A stretch of 64,000 nt of DNA from Antilocapra americana (GCA_007570785.1 ML664161.1:39187818-39251817), one strand, 5' to 3'. Shown: positions 33,191 to 46,245, numbered from the stretch's first letter. Translations and numbers: made by a program. The notes: generated by a model not told the origin, from the letters alone.

Positions 33191-33542
33191 CTAATAAATG
33201 TAAAAATATAAATGAAATAAAACGTTTTCCCCCAAAATATTACCACAATTGCCTAGGAGAAAGCCTGGACCCATTAAAATTTAGGAAATTTGAGAAATTT
33301 GCATGAAAATGTATTTTTTAAATTATAGCTTTCAATGTTTATATACATAGTATTTTATAAGACTTAGAGAATAGAATTTTCAAAAAAGATATAAAATTAC
33401 TCATTTCATGTAATAAAATGATCAGATTTGAATAGCAAAACCCTGGCAGAAATAGCAAAAAACAAAGAAAAACAAAAATCACCTAAGCCACATAGTTACC
33501 TATATTTTTACTGTAAAATAAAATCTCATTTTTATAGAGAAA
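33191..33542. other. AT-rich spacer
   Basis: No element recognised. Confidence 0.35.
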
Positions 33543-33620
33543 GAAAGTGTTAGTTTCTCAGTCATGTCTGACTTTTTTTTGATCCGATGGACTGTAGTCC
33601 CCTGGGCTCCCCATCTATGG
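33543..33620 (-). mobile_element. Bov-tA SINE tail fragment, antisense
   Basis: Only about 78 bases of the BovB-like tail ('gtgttagtttctcagtcatgtctgac... gggctccccatctatgg'), with a T-run expanded at 33570-33578. Confidence 0.8.
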
Positions 33621-34299
33621 AAATAACCTATTAATAAATTGAATCTAACTATATCTTAAATATAATCCATAAATACAATGTAAGATTTATATTTAGAATG
33701 TAAGTGACTTAATAGGAAGAGATCAGTTAATTAGATCAAGATCTGAACAAAGAGGAAAAATGATTTTCTCAGGAGCTATTGTGTTTGCTTCTGATTACAT
33801 TCAACACCCATTCCATCACAACTCAACATTTAAACAAGATTCAACTTTATACTTGAATGCAAAACAGTAGAAATAGTCCCATTTTAATCAAGAACAAGAT
33901 AAAGTTGCCTGCTCTAAAAGTTCTTTCCAGTAAAACAAGATGGAAAACCAGGAGCAAGAGGCCAAACTATTGAAACAGTAATGATAATTAGTATTTCTTC
34001 ATAGTATTTTATTTTATTTTGAGGAAAAATGTCAACTTTAAATTATGATGGTTAAAAATAGTTTTATAAAGTGATAAAGACACAAGATAACTTTATGAAA
34101 TCCAGTAGCTCCTCTGTAAACCAGGAATAGTTCATTAGAAAGTATTAGAGAAAAATAATTCTGTTTACTATATCAATTAAGAAAAATACAATGCTTGGGG
34201 ATGAGCATAATAAAATGAGTAGGGGCTTAAGAAAGAAATTATGAGGTATATCACTTTCTAAAGAAGTGAATCCTTCTCAATACATTGATTTAGAGTAAG
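33621..34299. other. AT-rich anonymous DNA
   Basis: Very AT-rich, no open frame of note, no repeat recognised. Confidence 0.4.
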
Positions 34300-34505
34300 C
34301 TGTAAAGATATAGTTGATTGCCATTATTCATGGTAGTTAGGTACTCCAGATCTGAACACTGAATTAGAGAATTCTGAATTTGCTGCTCCCCTCATGTCTG
34401 CAGATAATCATAAATTTTCCTGAAAATTGATTTGGGGTTACAAATAAGTTTTAGTGAGTAGCTGAATTTGCAAATATGGAATCTGTGGGTAATGAGGATT
34501 AACTC
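34300..34505. mobile_element. Possible old DNA transposon remnant
   Basis: The edges 'tatagttgattgccattattcatgg' and 'gcaaatatggaatctgtgggtaatgaggattaactctata' resemble the terminal parts of old Tigger-like or related mammalian DNA elements. Family not assigned. Confidence 0.35.
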
Positions 34506-35279
34506 TATATATTAATGTTTCTTTTTCATAGCTAGTCTTGAAAAATAATCTTAAAATTCATCTGGAACACCAACTTGTAGGCATACAGCTGAGAAAAATT
34601 GAAAAGTGAAAAGGGGATTTGTCTTACTGGACATTAAAATTGATTATATAGCTAAAGGAATTTTAAATTATTTGATGTAAATATCTACAGACTGATCAAG
34701 ATTTTGTAATCCTGGAATAAACTCTAATATATTTAAATACTTAATATGTGACAAATAATACATCATAAAATAAGGAAGAAGCTATGTATGATTCAGGAAT
34801 TGTTATTTAACTTTAATTGATGTTTATGTCAAAAACAAATATAATTTTTGTTCTCTCATTTACATCAAATACATTTCAAAAGAGTTTAAAACCTTAAATA
34901 TAGCACATCTAATAACTATAAAAACACAAGAAAACATAGGTGACTGTTTTACAAATATTCAGGCAAAACCCTTTTTCTCAACATAAAGCCATGGAAGAAA
35001 AACACAAGATCAGTAGATAAATTAAGGTTTGTTTAAAAGATAGATTATCCAGTCATTCAAAAGGTTTTCAAAGAATATTTGGTGACATAAGCGCATTCCC
35101 AGAACTCTGATAGTTAAGTGAATGAGGCTGAATGCAAAATCCCAAGTATAATATCATCCTGAATTCTCTGAAGACTTTCTCAAGTTATTTCTCTATTGTG
35201 CTCTGACACCTGTTGCTTTCTGCAAGACATCACAAATTGAAGGCAGTTGATTTGTTTATTGTCTGTTTCTGCCAGTAAA
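34506..35279. other. AT-rich anonymous DNA
   Basis: No exon or repeat recognised over 0.77 kb. Confidence 0.4.
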
Positions 35280-35660
35280 AGATAAACTGAGGCATATAAA
35301 AATGTGAAGCATTTATTTGACCAAAAATCAATTTGAATTGGGGAGCATCCAGTCTAGTAGATAGAAAGGAACTCTTAAGGCACAGGGAGGGAGAACAGGC
35401 AAAAAAGTGAGTTGGTGATTGCAAAGAGAGTTTTCTTTAGGAGAAGGCAAGGATCTTTCTGATAGAAAGCCCAACTAATACTTATCAGGTGATTCCTGAC
35501 TGATTGGTTTTAAGTTTCTATTTCTGGGAGAGCTGAAACTGTACATAAGTCTCAGTCTGGTGACACGGGGCTTAGTGACTCCACTTTGGGCCTGTGGTCT
35601 TGTGTCTAACACTGCCAATAGGATGTAGATTCCAGGAGGGTATTCACCAGACATATTTTG
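35280..35660 (-). mobile_element. Possible ERVL-type LTR or related old repeat, antisense
   Basis: The series 'gaagcatttatttgacc', 'agcatccagtctagtagatagaaaggaac', 'tgagttggtgattgcaaag', 'tatcaggtgattcctgactgattgg' and 'gtgacacggggcttagtg' matches motifs I associate with an old ERVL-like LTR read in reverse. No internal genes. Confidence 0.4.
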
Positions 35661-35730
35661 TTCCCTATATGTCTTCATATTGAGCAAACTGGTCCTCATT
35701 GCACAAAAGAAGCTCATAATAATTATTTAT

Positions 35731-35752
35731 TGAATGAATGAATGAATGAATG
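35731..35752. repeat. Short (TGAA)n microsatellite
   Basis: Five TGAA units preceded by 'attattta'. It may be the last trace of an L2 3' end, which terminates in this kind of repeat. Confidence 0.8.
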
Positions 35753-36679
35753 ATTTTGTCAAAACAGAATCATAAAAAAGTTTGAAATAACTGAAATAAT
35801 GACCAAAGTGCTTTCTTACATTTATATGAAATTGTACAATTTTCTCTAGCAAGTTCGAATTACATCTGTTAAAACAAGAAGAAAAAGATCATTAAACACA
35901 CATACATAATTATCTCTCTTTAACATGTCTCTTCCCCAGCCCCAGGTGGTTTAAAATGCTCTGTATTTTCTGTGCATGTTGCTGTCTTTCCTATTGCTCT
36001 ATTTTAGGCTACACTACAGCAAAGTTAGACTAACCATATATACTATTTATTTTAGTTACTGAGCCTATTTGTTTTAACTGAACAAAGTTAAACAACTGTG
36101 GGAAACACCAGCCCACCAATGCCATCTACATCCTCATCTTTCTGTTTCATCGTTCTCCACACCTGCAAACTACCAATCGGCAAAAGCATAGATCATCAGC
36201 AGGCTGTGATGGTTCATTTTTGCCACTTCCTCTTTTTAAAGGAACTAATCAGACCAATAAAAAAATACCTATGGATGCTTTTTCTACTATTTGAGAAAAG
36301 AAAAAGGGGGAAATTAGCATTAGCTATGTTCTATTGTAAGTGATGAACAGAGTCCTGGTTTGGAAGGGTCTGTGTGTGTTGCAGGGCGGAGCCACTTTTC
36401 CACTCACAATTGGAAACATCCATAACGGGGCCATTTAGTCAATACATATTTTCCTCTTTAGTACATAAGGGTAACCTGAATAAAAGGTTTGAATTACAAA
36501 GCAGCCTAATCCTGCACATTCTCTGAGCAGTGACTGCTATTTGTGTCAAGAAAATAAAGAGGCTGAGAAAATGAGCGAGGAAGACTGGGAGGGAGAGAGA
36601 ATACAGACGAGAGTTATCCTCCTCACATGAAATGGGGAGACTCACTAGAAATTAGATTTTTTTTTTTATTATTGAAAAG
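35753..36679. other. Unassigned, repeat-poor DNA
   Basis: No mobile element recognised. An 81-codon plus frame (36098-36343) has no known motif. Confidence 0.35.
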
Positions 36680-37600
36680 TTAGTGTTTTATATCTCTGGT
36701 GTGACCATTATTCACAGAAAAAAATAAAACATGCATTTCTGAGGTTTTAATAGGACTTCTTGCCTCTTCCTAAATGCAGAGAACAGGCTCCAGTCATCAT
36801 CATACCTGTAACCCCTTCCTCCCTCCGCCTCCTCCTCACTGTGGCCACGTGGTGTTGCTAATGGGTAGTAATGGTGCAGCTGGAAATGCATTTATGTTCC
36901 ATTTTCCCTCAGTATTATTAAAACTGCTCCATCACCGCCTGTAATGGGGGTGTCCGTATTTTCTCTTGCCTGTATCTCTGACATGACATAACGCTTGCCC
37001 TCACCAGCATGCTATAAAACAGTGGTAATTGAAACATAACTCACCCTAAATTACAGTCACTGTGCACGCAGGGCCCCACTGAGCTTCCCAAGGCTCATTA
37101 CAAGTATAAGCTAAATATTTCTTTAAAGGGGGCTGGGGGAGACCCAGAAAGGAGGGAAGGGTGTTGTGGGGGTTGGGGTGGGGAGAATAGAGGAGCCTCT
37201 TGACAGCAAATGAGGCTGAGGCAGGTTTCTAAAAAGGGAGATTTATCCCCCACAGTTTTAGGTGAGCCCCCTGTTTGGCAGGATCAGTGGCAACCTGTCA
37301 TCATTATTAGCTGAATGGCTATTTCCTGGACTACTTGAAATTGTAGGTTTCCATTCATTTCCTAGGAGACACAAGTCCCCCTAATTGTATTTCCTGGCCT
37401 AGAGACTCCTGGGCTAGCAGTATTTACTCTTGGAGAAGGCCATGAAAAATGGTGTAATGGCTAACTTCCTAAGACTGAAAGGCCCCTTGTGAAAGACAGT
37501 GTATTCTCTGTAATTCTTTTGTTATCAAAGCCTGACCTCCCAGCAATTGTCCTGAGATTGTCTGGAGTGAGGAAGTCAAAGTTGAAACACTCCTAACTTG
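36680..37600. promoter_or_regulatory. Candidate conserved non-coding (enhancer-like) block
   Basis: About 0.9 kb free of recognised mobile elements in a repeat-saturated window, more balanced in base composition than its flanks and without a credible exon. It contains clustered motif cores such as TCF/LEF-like ATCAAAG (37524-37530), SOX-like CAATTGT (37544-37550), and several TAAT cores (for example in 'gtggtaattgaaac' near 37021-37034). Absence of old and young insertions is compatible with purifying selection, but conservation cannot be measured here. Confidence 0.3.
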
Positions 37601-38147
37601 AGTGGGTCACCTTATTATAAGCGCAGACCTCCCTACTATCATTAGAAAACCAGGAATAATTGTGTTAAATGCAAAATTCTTGGCTTTATGGTTGGATGGC
37701 TGTCATGTGACTGAGTTAATTTTCCCTTTCTCATTTGGGACAGCCTCTGTAAATCATACCTTCTCCTCTGTTCTCCTTGAATTTGCCTCTCCATCACTAC
37801 TTTTAGGAGGCTATTTGATTCCACTCATTTGAGTTTTTGTCCTACCAATGAAGGCCTAAATGCTCACATGCAGTACCACACTCTTTTCCAACCCCTGAGA
37901 AATAGCTTCTCCCTGTGGGTCCTAGCCCCAGGGAACCTCCTTGAGGGAATGAGCAAAGCAGGCAGGTGAGGGGCAGAGAACAGAGAACATCAAGACCTGT
38001 GCTTCTGGAGGCTGGTCAACAGATTCTAGTTTCTGCACTTTCATACTGGTTTATAAACACATTGTGGGTGAACTGTCTTAAGGAACAAAGGCAGGGTATT
38101 CCTCTTCCTAACCCCCACTACTACCCAGACACAAAACACTGTGGGCA
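37601..38147. other. Unassigned spacer
   Basis: No repeat recognised; a 76-codon open frame (37602-37832) is unremarkable. Confidence 0.35.
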
Positions 38148-38583
38148 GAGCAGTTGAGAGTGGTGTCTGACTCTTTGAGACCCCATGGAGCTGCAGCACG
38201 CCTGGCTTCCCTGTCCTTTACCATCTCCTGAAGTTTGCTCAAATTCATGTCCACTGAGTCAGTGATGTCATCCAACCATCTCATCCTCTGTCTCCCCTTT
38301 CTTCTCCTGCCCTCAATCTTTCTCAACATCGGAGTCTTTCCCATTGAGTTGACTCTTCACATCAGGTGGCCAAAGTATTGGAGCTTCGGCTTCAGCATCA
38401 GTCCTTCCAATGAACATTTAGGGTTGATTTCCTTTAGGATTAACTGGTTTGATCTTACAGTCCAAAGGACTCTCAAGAGTCTTCTCTAAGCACCACAGTT
38501 CAAAAGCATCAGTTCTTTGGCACTCAGTCTTCTTTATGGTCCAGCTCTCACATCTGTACATGATTATTGGAAAAACCATAGCA
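38148..38583 (-). mobile_element. BovB LINE 3' end, antisense
   Basis: Roughly the last 435 bases, more diverged than the larger copies. It starts inside the terminal tail, so a few terminal bases are missing or altered at 38148-38160. Truncated 5' end at 'ttattggaaaaaccatagc'. Confidence 0.92.
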
Positions 38584-38627
38584 GTGCAGACACAGAAATA
38601 ATGTAATAACCCCTGCTCTCACCTAAA

Positions 38628-38859
38628 GGCTCAAAGTGAAGGTGAAAGTGTTAGTCACTCAGTCGTGTCCCACTCTTTGTGACCCCATGGACTTCCTGTC
38701 AGGCTCCTCTGTCCATGGAATTCTGCAGGCCAGAATACTGGGGTAGGTTGCCTTGCCCTTTTCCAGGAGATCTTCCCAGCCCAGGAATGGAACCCAGGTC
38801 TCCTGCACTGTAGGAAGGTTCTTTACCTTTTGAGCTATCCAGGAAGATGGCTCAAAGTG
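38628..38859 (-). mobile_element. Bov-tA SINE, antisense, with perfect 11-bp target-site duplication
   Basis: The body is 38639-38848 and the TSD GGCTCAAAGTG is at 38628-38638 and 38849-38859. It lies 45 bases from the truncated 5' end of the preceding BovB. Confidence 0.95.
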
Positions 38860-39957
38860 TCTTCCAGGGTTTAAAGACTCAAACTGGCCCTTATAAATCT
38901 TAGTCTCAGTGTTTTCATCGGCCTCCTGTTACCATCCTTAGTTTTCACATCTCTCTCTTGCTCAAAGTGACAGGAAACTACAGCCTTCATTCGGAACTCA
39001 CGATTACCTTTGAAGCCTCCCAATTTTAGGAACTAAGAAAAGTCATAGAATCCTCATGACGCTTCAGTTCAGTTCATTTAGGGACTGTCTATTGCATTCC
39101 TCATATTTTACTCATGGACAGTCTGTGGTCCAAAGAACCTATTTGAAGATACAGTTAATGCTATAGGTATGAGTAGAAAGCAGATTCCTGTTTCTCAGTT
39201 CTGTGTCCTTCTCATGATATAGCAGAAAGCCTTTAATTCTATACCCTGTTCTTACAAGGTCAATTTTTAGGTAACTATAAAATTGAAAATGATCTATTGT
39301 CACATCCATAGGAAATGTTAATGACTGATAATAACTTATTGGCTGCCATATTTTAAGAATTTACCACTATATCAGCACCTAAACATAATATAGAAGATTG
39401 AATTTCCTAAGATTGTATGTAAAATATACTTAGAGTGAAAGAACTTTGGGGCAGCCATAATTGAAATTATGTTATGCTATTCAATCACCTACATCCCTTA
39501 GGTTTCAGTACTGATTTTATTTGTGTACATTGGCCAATAGTTATGCATCTGTGTCATAGGATTTGCAGAATTTTTGTGGGAAGGGACCTGAGGGCTCATC
39601 CAGTCCAGATCTTCTTCTTCTTCTTTTTTTTATGGTTGCATTATCCAAGGATACTTAGCTTGTTATTTGTAGAACCAGAACTTATACCATTGAGGGCTGA
39701 CTCTTCACACAATGCTTGAGTTATCTGAGTCTAGGAATAAAGTGATTTGTAAACAAGGACATGTATCAAGATCACCTGGATAACATGGGAAACTTTTCAA
39801 AAGTATATATACTTATATACTTTCTCTTCCTCAGTCCTACTTCTGATACTATAAGCCTTAGAAGAAAGATCCAGTAACTATAACTGTATTTTAAAGATGG
39901 TGATGCAGTTTACATATGGTTAAGTGTCTAAATCCTGTGCTAAAGCAGTAATTCTTT
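38860..39957. other. Unassigned intergenic DNA
   Basis: A CTT-rich run lies at 39611-39630 and ends in T8. No element or exon recognised. Confidence 0.4.
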
Positions 39958-40184
39958 ATATACACATGCATGTGTGTGTGCTTAGTTGTGTCCCACTCTT
40001 TGTGACCCCATGGACTATAGCTTACTAGGCTCCTCTGTGGAACTTTCTAGGCAAGAATATTTGAGTGGGTTGCCATTTCCTACTTCCGGGGATCCTCCTG
40101 AACTAGGGATCAAACCCATGTCTCCTACATGGCAGGTGGATTCTTTACCGCTGCACCACTTGGGAAGCCGCATATGCACATGCA
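39958..40184 (-). mobile_element. Bov-tA SINE, antisense, with 13-bp target-site duplication
   Basis: The body is 39971-40171 and the TSD 39958-39970 / 40172-40184 has one mismatch. A short TG run marks the 3' end of the SINE. Confidence 0.92.
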
Positions 40185-40224
40185 AGTATATATAAATATA
40201 TACGTACACACCCCTATATAACCA

Positions 40225-41150
40225 CTGCTAAAATTAAGATAAAATTGAGATTTCCAGATCCCTGAGAACTCATTTTTTATTCTTCTCAGTCAGTAAACCA
40301 CCCATCTTCAAGGAATACACCTTTTTCATCATAGTTTATTTAACATGTGTTTGAACTTCATATAAATGTAGTAATAATGAGTACTCTTTTGTGTCTGGAT
40401 TCTTTCACTCAACAACATATATGTGAGATTCATTCATTGTTTAATATATCAGTAGTCTGTTCTTTTACATTATGTGTAGTATTCCATTAAATAAATGTAT
40501 CATATCCACTCTTCTATTTATGTACACTTGGGTTATTTATGGTTTTTAGTTATTATCAGTAAAGGTTCTATGAGCATTCTTATATGTGTTTTTGGTGAAC
40601 AAAGAACTTATATCTGAAGGATATATCTCCAAAAGTGTCATTGTAAGTGCTACATCATGTTTAACTTTCAAAACTAATGAAAAAGAGTCTTTCAAAGTTA
40701 TTCCAGCACATAATACTCCCACAAGCAATGTAAGAGAGTCCTTGCTTTTTGCAGTATCACCAACCCCCTTGGTATTTGTTAGATTTTTCATTTTAGATAT
40801 TCAAATAGGTGTGTGGTGGCTTTATTTTTCTTTCCTGTGATGATTAAAGATGAGCACCTTTCAAATGCTTATTGTCTATATCTAGCTCTTTTTATTTCTG
40901 GATATATGTATTAGAGATATCTTTTTCCAATTTGTAGCTTACCTTTTTACTCTCTTTGTAGTGCCTTTGATGAGCAGAAGATCTTAATTTTAATGAAGTC
41001 TAACTTGTTACTCTTTTCCTCTTGGTAGTAAATCTTGAATTTTACTTACAAAATTTGGCTATCCAATGGTCATGATTATTTCTTCTGTATTTTCTTTTAG
41101 AAACTCAATTATTTTTAACTTTCATGATCCATCTCAAAATATTTTCGTGT
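40225..41150 (-). mobile_element. Old L1 (L1M/HAL1-like) 3' region, antisense
   Basis: Landmarks in order: 'tttgtgtctggattctttcactcaac', 'gtagtattccattaaat', 'ttgggttatttatgg', 'ctgaaggatatatctccaaaag', 'caaataggtgtgtggtgg', 'gatgagcacctttcaaatgc', 'gtgcctttgatgagcagaag'. It is strongly diverged with small deletions. Confidence 0.8.
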
Positions 41151-41219
41151 GTTATGATAGCACCTGTAACTGTTAAAAATTTTCTATTTCATTTTCATGA
41201 CCAGTACTGATAGAGAATC

Positions 41220-41400
41220 ACTGGAAGTAAAATGATTTAGAATTGGGTTTGGGTTCAGATCCCATTTGTATCACTTATATTTGAGGAATATTTTCTGAAT
41301 CCCTTTTCTCATATTAAAAACATGAACAGTATTATCCATGTTTCAGGGTTTTTAGAGATATTAAATGTGATACTTATTTAGAGAGTGATATGGAGGAAAA
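41220..41400 (+). mobile_element. MIR SINE, sense
   Basis: 'gggttcagatcccatttgtatcac... gaatcccttttctcatat... gggtttttagagatattaaatgtg' follows the MIR order. Confidence 0.6.
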
Positions 41401-42114
41401 GCTCATCAAATTATTACTATTTTTATTTAAATCCCTTGCAAGCATGGAACATGTTAGTTTCATTTACCATGAAATGCAACTATTTCAATTATTTAAATTT
41501 TTGTTTGTTTGCTTTGTCTCCATTAACCAATATGCACCCACAGGTCATTCATAGTAAGATTTAGGTAAGGTTCCCAGAAGTAGGATGGCTATTAGTTTAC
41601 AGAATTCAAATCAAGAAAATAGAAATTCATGACAACACAAAGGGTGATGAAAAAAAAATCCACAGCATTTTGCTTGAAAACATATCTATCATTTTAAAAT
41701 TCAAATAAGAACTCATGATAAAGAGAAATATATTCTGGACCTAAAAGGTTATAAGTCCTACTTATTTTCTTTTGGGAAACTTTGCATAAATTGCCCGTAC
41801 TGGATCTGTGCTCAGTAATCGTATGCATTTTACTCTGCCTCTAGAGGAGCATACATTCTTCTCTTGCTACACACCCAGTCTTCTCTTGCTAAGGCATTTA
41901 CATGTTTCCACATTCTGCATCAAACTTAATTTTTCTCACAGGGTTGAGGCAGAACAGTGGATTTGTGGGTATACTTTTGCCTTATCTACTTGTCTGTATT
42001 TCTCATCTTTAGGTCAAATTTGATTTGAAAGAATACACTCCATTGATGATATACTGTGTGTAGAGGAGGTCTTGTATTTTCCAAACAAGAGCTGTCTATG
42101 TCCAATCTTTCCCA
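41401..42114. other. Unassigned intergenic DNA
   Basis: No element recognised. Confidence 0.4.
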
Positions 42115-42705
42115 AGCCTCCCCCAGTTCAGCTCAGTTCAGTCACTCAGTCGTGTCCGACTCTTTGTGATTCCATGACTTGCAGCACACCAGGCTTCCCT
42201 GTCCATCAACAACTCTCGGAGTCCACCCAAACCCATGCCCATTGAGTCTCTGTCATCCCCTTCTCCTCCTGCCCCCAATCCTTCCCAGCATTAGGGTCTT
42301 TTCCAATGAGTCAACTCTTTGCATGAGGTGGCCAAAGTATTACAGTTTCAGCTTCAACATCAGTCCTTCCAATGAACACCCAGGACTGATCTCCTTTAGG
42401 ATGGACTGGTTGGATCTCCTCACAGTCCAAGGGACTCTCAAGAGTCTTTTCCAACACCACAATTCAAAAGCATCAGTTCTTCGACACTCAGTATTCTTCA
42501 CTGTCCAAGTCTCACATCCATACATGACTATCGGAAAAACCATAGCCTTGACTAGACCGACCTTTGTTGACAAAGTAATGTCTCTGCTTTTAAATATTTT
42601 GCCTAGGTTGGTCATAACTTTACTTCCAAGGAGTAAGTGTCTTTTAATTTCATGGCTGCAGTCACCATCTGCAGTGATTTGGAGCCCAAAAGAGCCTCCC
42701 CCAGT
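42115..42705 (-). mobile_element. BovB LINE 3' region, antisense, with perfect 13-bp target-site duplication
   Basis: The body is 42128-42692 and the TSD AGCCTCCCCCAGT is at 42115-42127 and 42693-42705. The minus-strand frame 42340-42615 keeps the C-terminal region ('VKAMVFPIVMYGCETWTVK... ELWCWKRLLRVPWT'). About 35 bases are deleted near 42247 relative to other copies. Confidence 0.97.
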
Positions 42706-42867
42706 AACTGCTAATTCTGGTTGGTCAGAGTTTAAGGCAGTTGATTGGGTTCCTCTGACCTTGAGACAAAGATGAGCTTTCTTAGTTTATTTGGGAGGTA
42801 ATCCATGGAAGAAATGTGGGAGGGGAAAAGGGAAATGCTGAGAAAGCATATACTTAGTTACTGGGGT

Positions 42868-43240
42868 GTTGTGGGCTGCATTGTGCCCCACCCTGAAACT
42901 GCTATGTTGAAGTCCTAAGTCTCAGTACCTCAGGAATGTTACTGTAATTGAAGACAGGGCGTTTGAAAAGGTAATTGAGATAAATATGCGTGGGCTCTAA
43001 TCTGATGTCTACTGTCCTAATAAGCGGAGGATCCTGGGAGGCTTACGTGTACATGTGTTGTGCATGTGTGACCCACAGAGGAAAGACCCAAGAGGACACA
43101 GTGAGAAGGTGGTCATCTCCAAGCCAAGGAGAGAGGCCGTAGAGGAAATCAAGCCTGCAGACACCTTGATCTTGGACTTTTCAGCCTCTAGAATGGTGAG
43201 CAAGAAAATTTCTGTTGTTTAAGCCATCCAGGCTTTGGTA
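42868..43240 (+). mobile_element. MaLR (MLT1-type) LTR, sense
   Basis: Landmarks in order: 'gctgcattgtgccccaccctgaaactgctatgttgaagtcctaa', 'acctcaggaatgttactgtaattg', 'aggacacagtgagaaggtggtcatctccaagcc', 'acaccttgatcttggac', 'tttctgttgtttaagcc'. No internal sequence adjacent, so a solo LTR. Confidence 0.85.
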
Positions 43241-43957
43241 TTCCGTCGTGGCAGTCCTGCCACTCTAAATATGTGGGGACAACAACTCAGTCCTGATCTA
43301 TTACTGGGAGAGTGTAGAACTTGCCTTGAAATTGTCCCACCAAAGGTTGGAAAGGCTAGGCCATCTACCTACCAACTTTCCTCCTCGACCTAGGTGGGTT
43401 GCTACTGGTAACATTAAGCTCCCCTATGCTTCTGAGTGGCAACTGCTTGTGGCTGGTGGTTCGTACCTGATATGAGTCACTGGCTCTGTACCTGGGCCTC
43501 ACTAGGGCTGGCCTGAAGTCAGGAGAGCCCAGGAGGTGTGGTGTATCCTGAGCATCTGGACCACTCATAGTACTTCTATGTGTTGGTGCTGCCCATTAGT
43601 TAATGTGAAGAGCTAAGCTACTGTGTGCAAAGCTTGGCCTCTCAGAGAAACCTGGTCAGCTTACCTTTTTTATTCCGTTTATTTTTGTCATTTGCGTTCC
43701 TGTTTTCCTTACTTCAGGGTGGGTTATCTGGGAAGTGGACACCAGAATGTCATTTAGAATGCCAGAATCTTATTTAAAAAGTGCTCTTGAGATTAACACT
43801 TACAGGAAAAGAAAGGAACCTCTCCCGAGCAGAGGAAACATTGAGTTGTAATCTGTCACAACAAAAGCCCTTGTTGATATTTTAAGAAACTCTGAGGCTG
43901 GGAGGCCTTCAGAGTTGTCTTGAGTCTGAGATGAGAGGGTAGAACTTTGTATTCTCA
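43241..43957. other. Unassigned, GC-richer spacer
   Basis: No repeat or exon recognised. Confidence 0.4.
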
Positions 43958-44205
43958 TGTTGTTTAGTCACTAAGTCATGTCTGACTCTTTGTGACTCGA
44001 TGGACTGCAGCACACCAGGCTTCCCTATCCTTCATCATCTCCCTATTTGCTCAAACTCATGTCCATTAGGTCATGATGGTCATGATGTCATCCAACCTTC
44101 TCATCCTCTGTTGCCTGCTTTTCCTGCCCTCAATCTTTCCCAGCATCAAAGTCTTCCCCAATGAGTCCACTTTTTGCCCAATACTTTTGTGGCCAAATTA
44201 TTGAT
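43958..44205 (-). mobile_element. BovB LINE 3' end, antisense
   Basis: About 245 diverged bases from the terminal tail to the region for 'GHLM', with an extra 'ggtcatgat' copy near 44075-44092. A 7-base TATTCTC near 43950 and 44206 may be a remnant TSD. Confidence 0.88.
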
Positions 44206-46245
44206 ATTCTCCTAAGAACCAGGCATTCGTGGCAGGCTTCACCTGCATGATCATTAACAAACAGCACTCATCAGCTACAGAGAGCTGGACACTAAGGGAT
44301 GCCCATTGGTAGCACCCTCTGGTACTGAGAAGAATAGGTCCTTCAGTCTCTGAAGGGGTTCTGGGCAGCACAGCATGTGTTATCTACACACATGGACTAC
44401 ATAGGAATAGGGAACTGGAGTCTATTCTGTTGACCAGTCCTGTAGAATCTATCCCCTTTACTCTTCTGTCTGTCTGTCTTCATGTAATAAATCAAAGGCT
44501 GCTTTGGTTAAAAAAAATCTAGATTAATATTGAGAATGATGTTAGACATTGAGGTCTTAGCTGCTCCCTTATTAAATTTATGATGGTGATAGTGTGGGTA
44601 TGCTGATCAACAGGATAGAATTAGATCATTTCAGGGTCTTGTATATAATAATCAAAATACTTCCAAAGCCCACTACCAAGTTGATGTTTATTGATTCTGT
44701 AATTTCTGACTCATCCTTCTTCAGCCTAAAGCAGAGGCTGTAGATGGACTCTGTTCATCCATGTTGATATGTGAAATAAGCATATTAAAATCAACCTCAG
44801 GTGTCTACCCTGTCTCTCTATTTTATCTAGACCACCCTGCCATCCTGATATACAGCCTCTCTCTTAACTCGGGAAGCCATCTTTTGTGGTAGCTTGGTTT
44901 TAATGACTCATTCTGGACACGCTTCTCTTGCTTATTTAACCTCAGCAGTCTGCCTTAGCTACAGTCTGGCATTTGCCTTCCAGGCTTGTAAATAAAAACC
45001 TTAAATAAATGAATGTCTAATTCCAGCTTTCAACCAGAAGGATGTTTGTGAACTAGCTCACTTCTTGCCTTACTGGTGTTCTGATTGAATGCGGGAGGAT
45101 ATTTACATTGTTAAGCCAAGTTTTCCTAATTTGGTTCCAGAAGATAAATCTCTACATTTAGGAAAATTGCTGGATGCCCCATCCCCGATTCATGGGATTA
45201 TTCATTTTTTAAAAAATGATTAAGATATTTGCCTGGTCTTACTTGAGTGGGGCCACAAAGAGAGATCTCTAGGTCCAGTTGCAGAGAAAATTGTCTCAAA
45301 ACCCAAATTTACTCACTTTACAATTTGGGGACAATTATTATTATTATTATTATTTTGTAGTAGACATACCCTGCTTCTGAGGCTGCCTGTCCCCACCACT
45401 CTCTCCTCCACATTGCTTATACTCCAATCCATTAGGTCCTCTGCAGAGAACTTGCTTTAAGGCAAGTCAACTCCCAGAAGTATATCTAGGTCCCACCAAA
45501 GGAGGCCAGATTGCTGAGCAATGAATCAGAGAGATAGTAAGGGGACGAGGGGCTTGATAATGAGAATGCAGAGAACATGCTTTGGTACAAAGACAATAAA
45601 CTTTGATTACATCGTGTGAAACTATCCCAGGCAATAGCAAGGAGAAGCTGCTGCCTCAGTAGTTCCTGAAATAGATGGATCAAATTTAGCAGACAACGGG
45701 GAGAGAAAAGCAGATTGAAGGAAGCAAAGATGAAGACCATCTAATGAGGATGTCATCTAAACTCCACAGTGTGGATATTTGGAATGCACATTATGTTTTT
45801 TTTTTTCCCTCCAGTGCAAGACTTAGCTCAATGGCATGACAGGCTACATTGTCTAAAACCAAACCATCTGTATCACAGAAGTAGGAAAAGTTAGTTTAAC
45901 CCTGGGGTCAAGGTAGGCCAACCTTTCCTGGATATTTGAGAGCTGATGAGACAGAAACAACAGGATTGGATGACTTGGAAACAGATCATTCTCTCATGGC
46001 CTTTATAATATCACAGACACCATGCTATTTATTTTGGAATAAAAATTAAAAGTATAATATTTGAAGCACACAAGAAGGGACAGAGAAGTATAAATAATTA
46101 CTAATACTATACTGTTGTCATGACAGAGGGTCACTGAATAACTCCTTTAAGCTGAGAACCTTCAACAGTGCCTGTCATTATAATCTGAGAAAACAGATAA
46201 TCAGTCTTGGCTCCTGAACTGCTCCAGTCTATAGAGAGAAGATTC
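44206..46245. other. Unassigned intergenic DNA, about 2 kb
   Basis: Apart from a (TTA)n run, nothing recognised. An 84-codon minus-strand frame (45486-45740) is Leu/Ser-rich with no known motif. Confidence 0.4.
45334..45354. repeat. (ATT)n microsatellite
   Basis: Seven uninterrupted ATT units. Confidence 0.9.
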
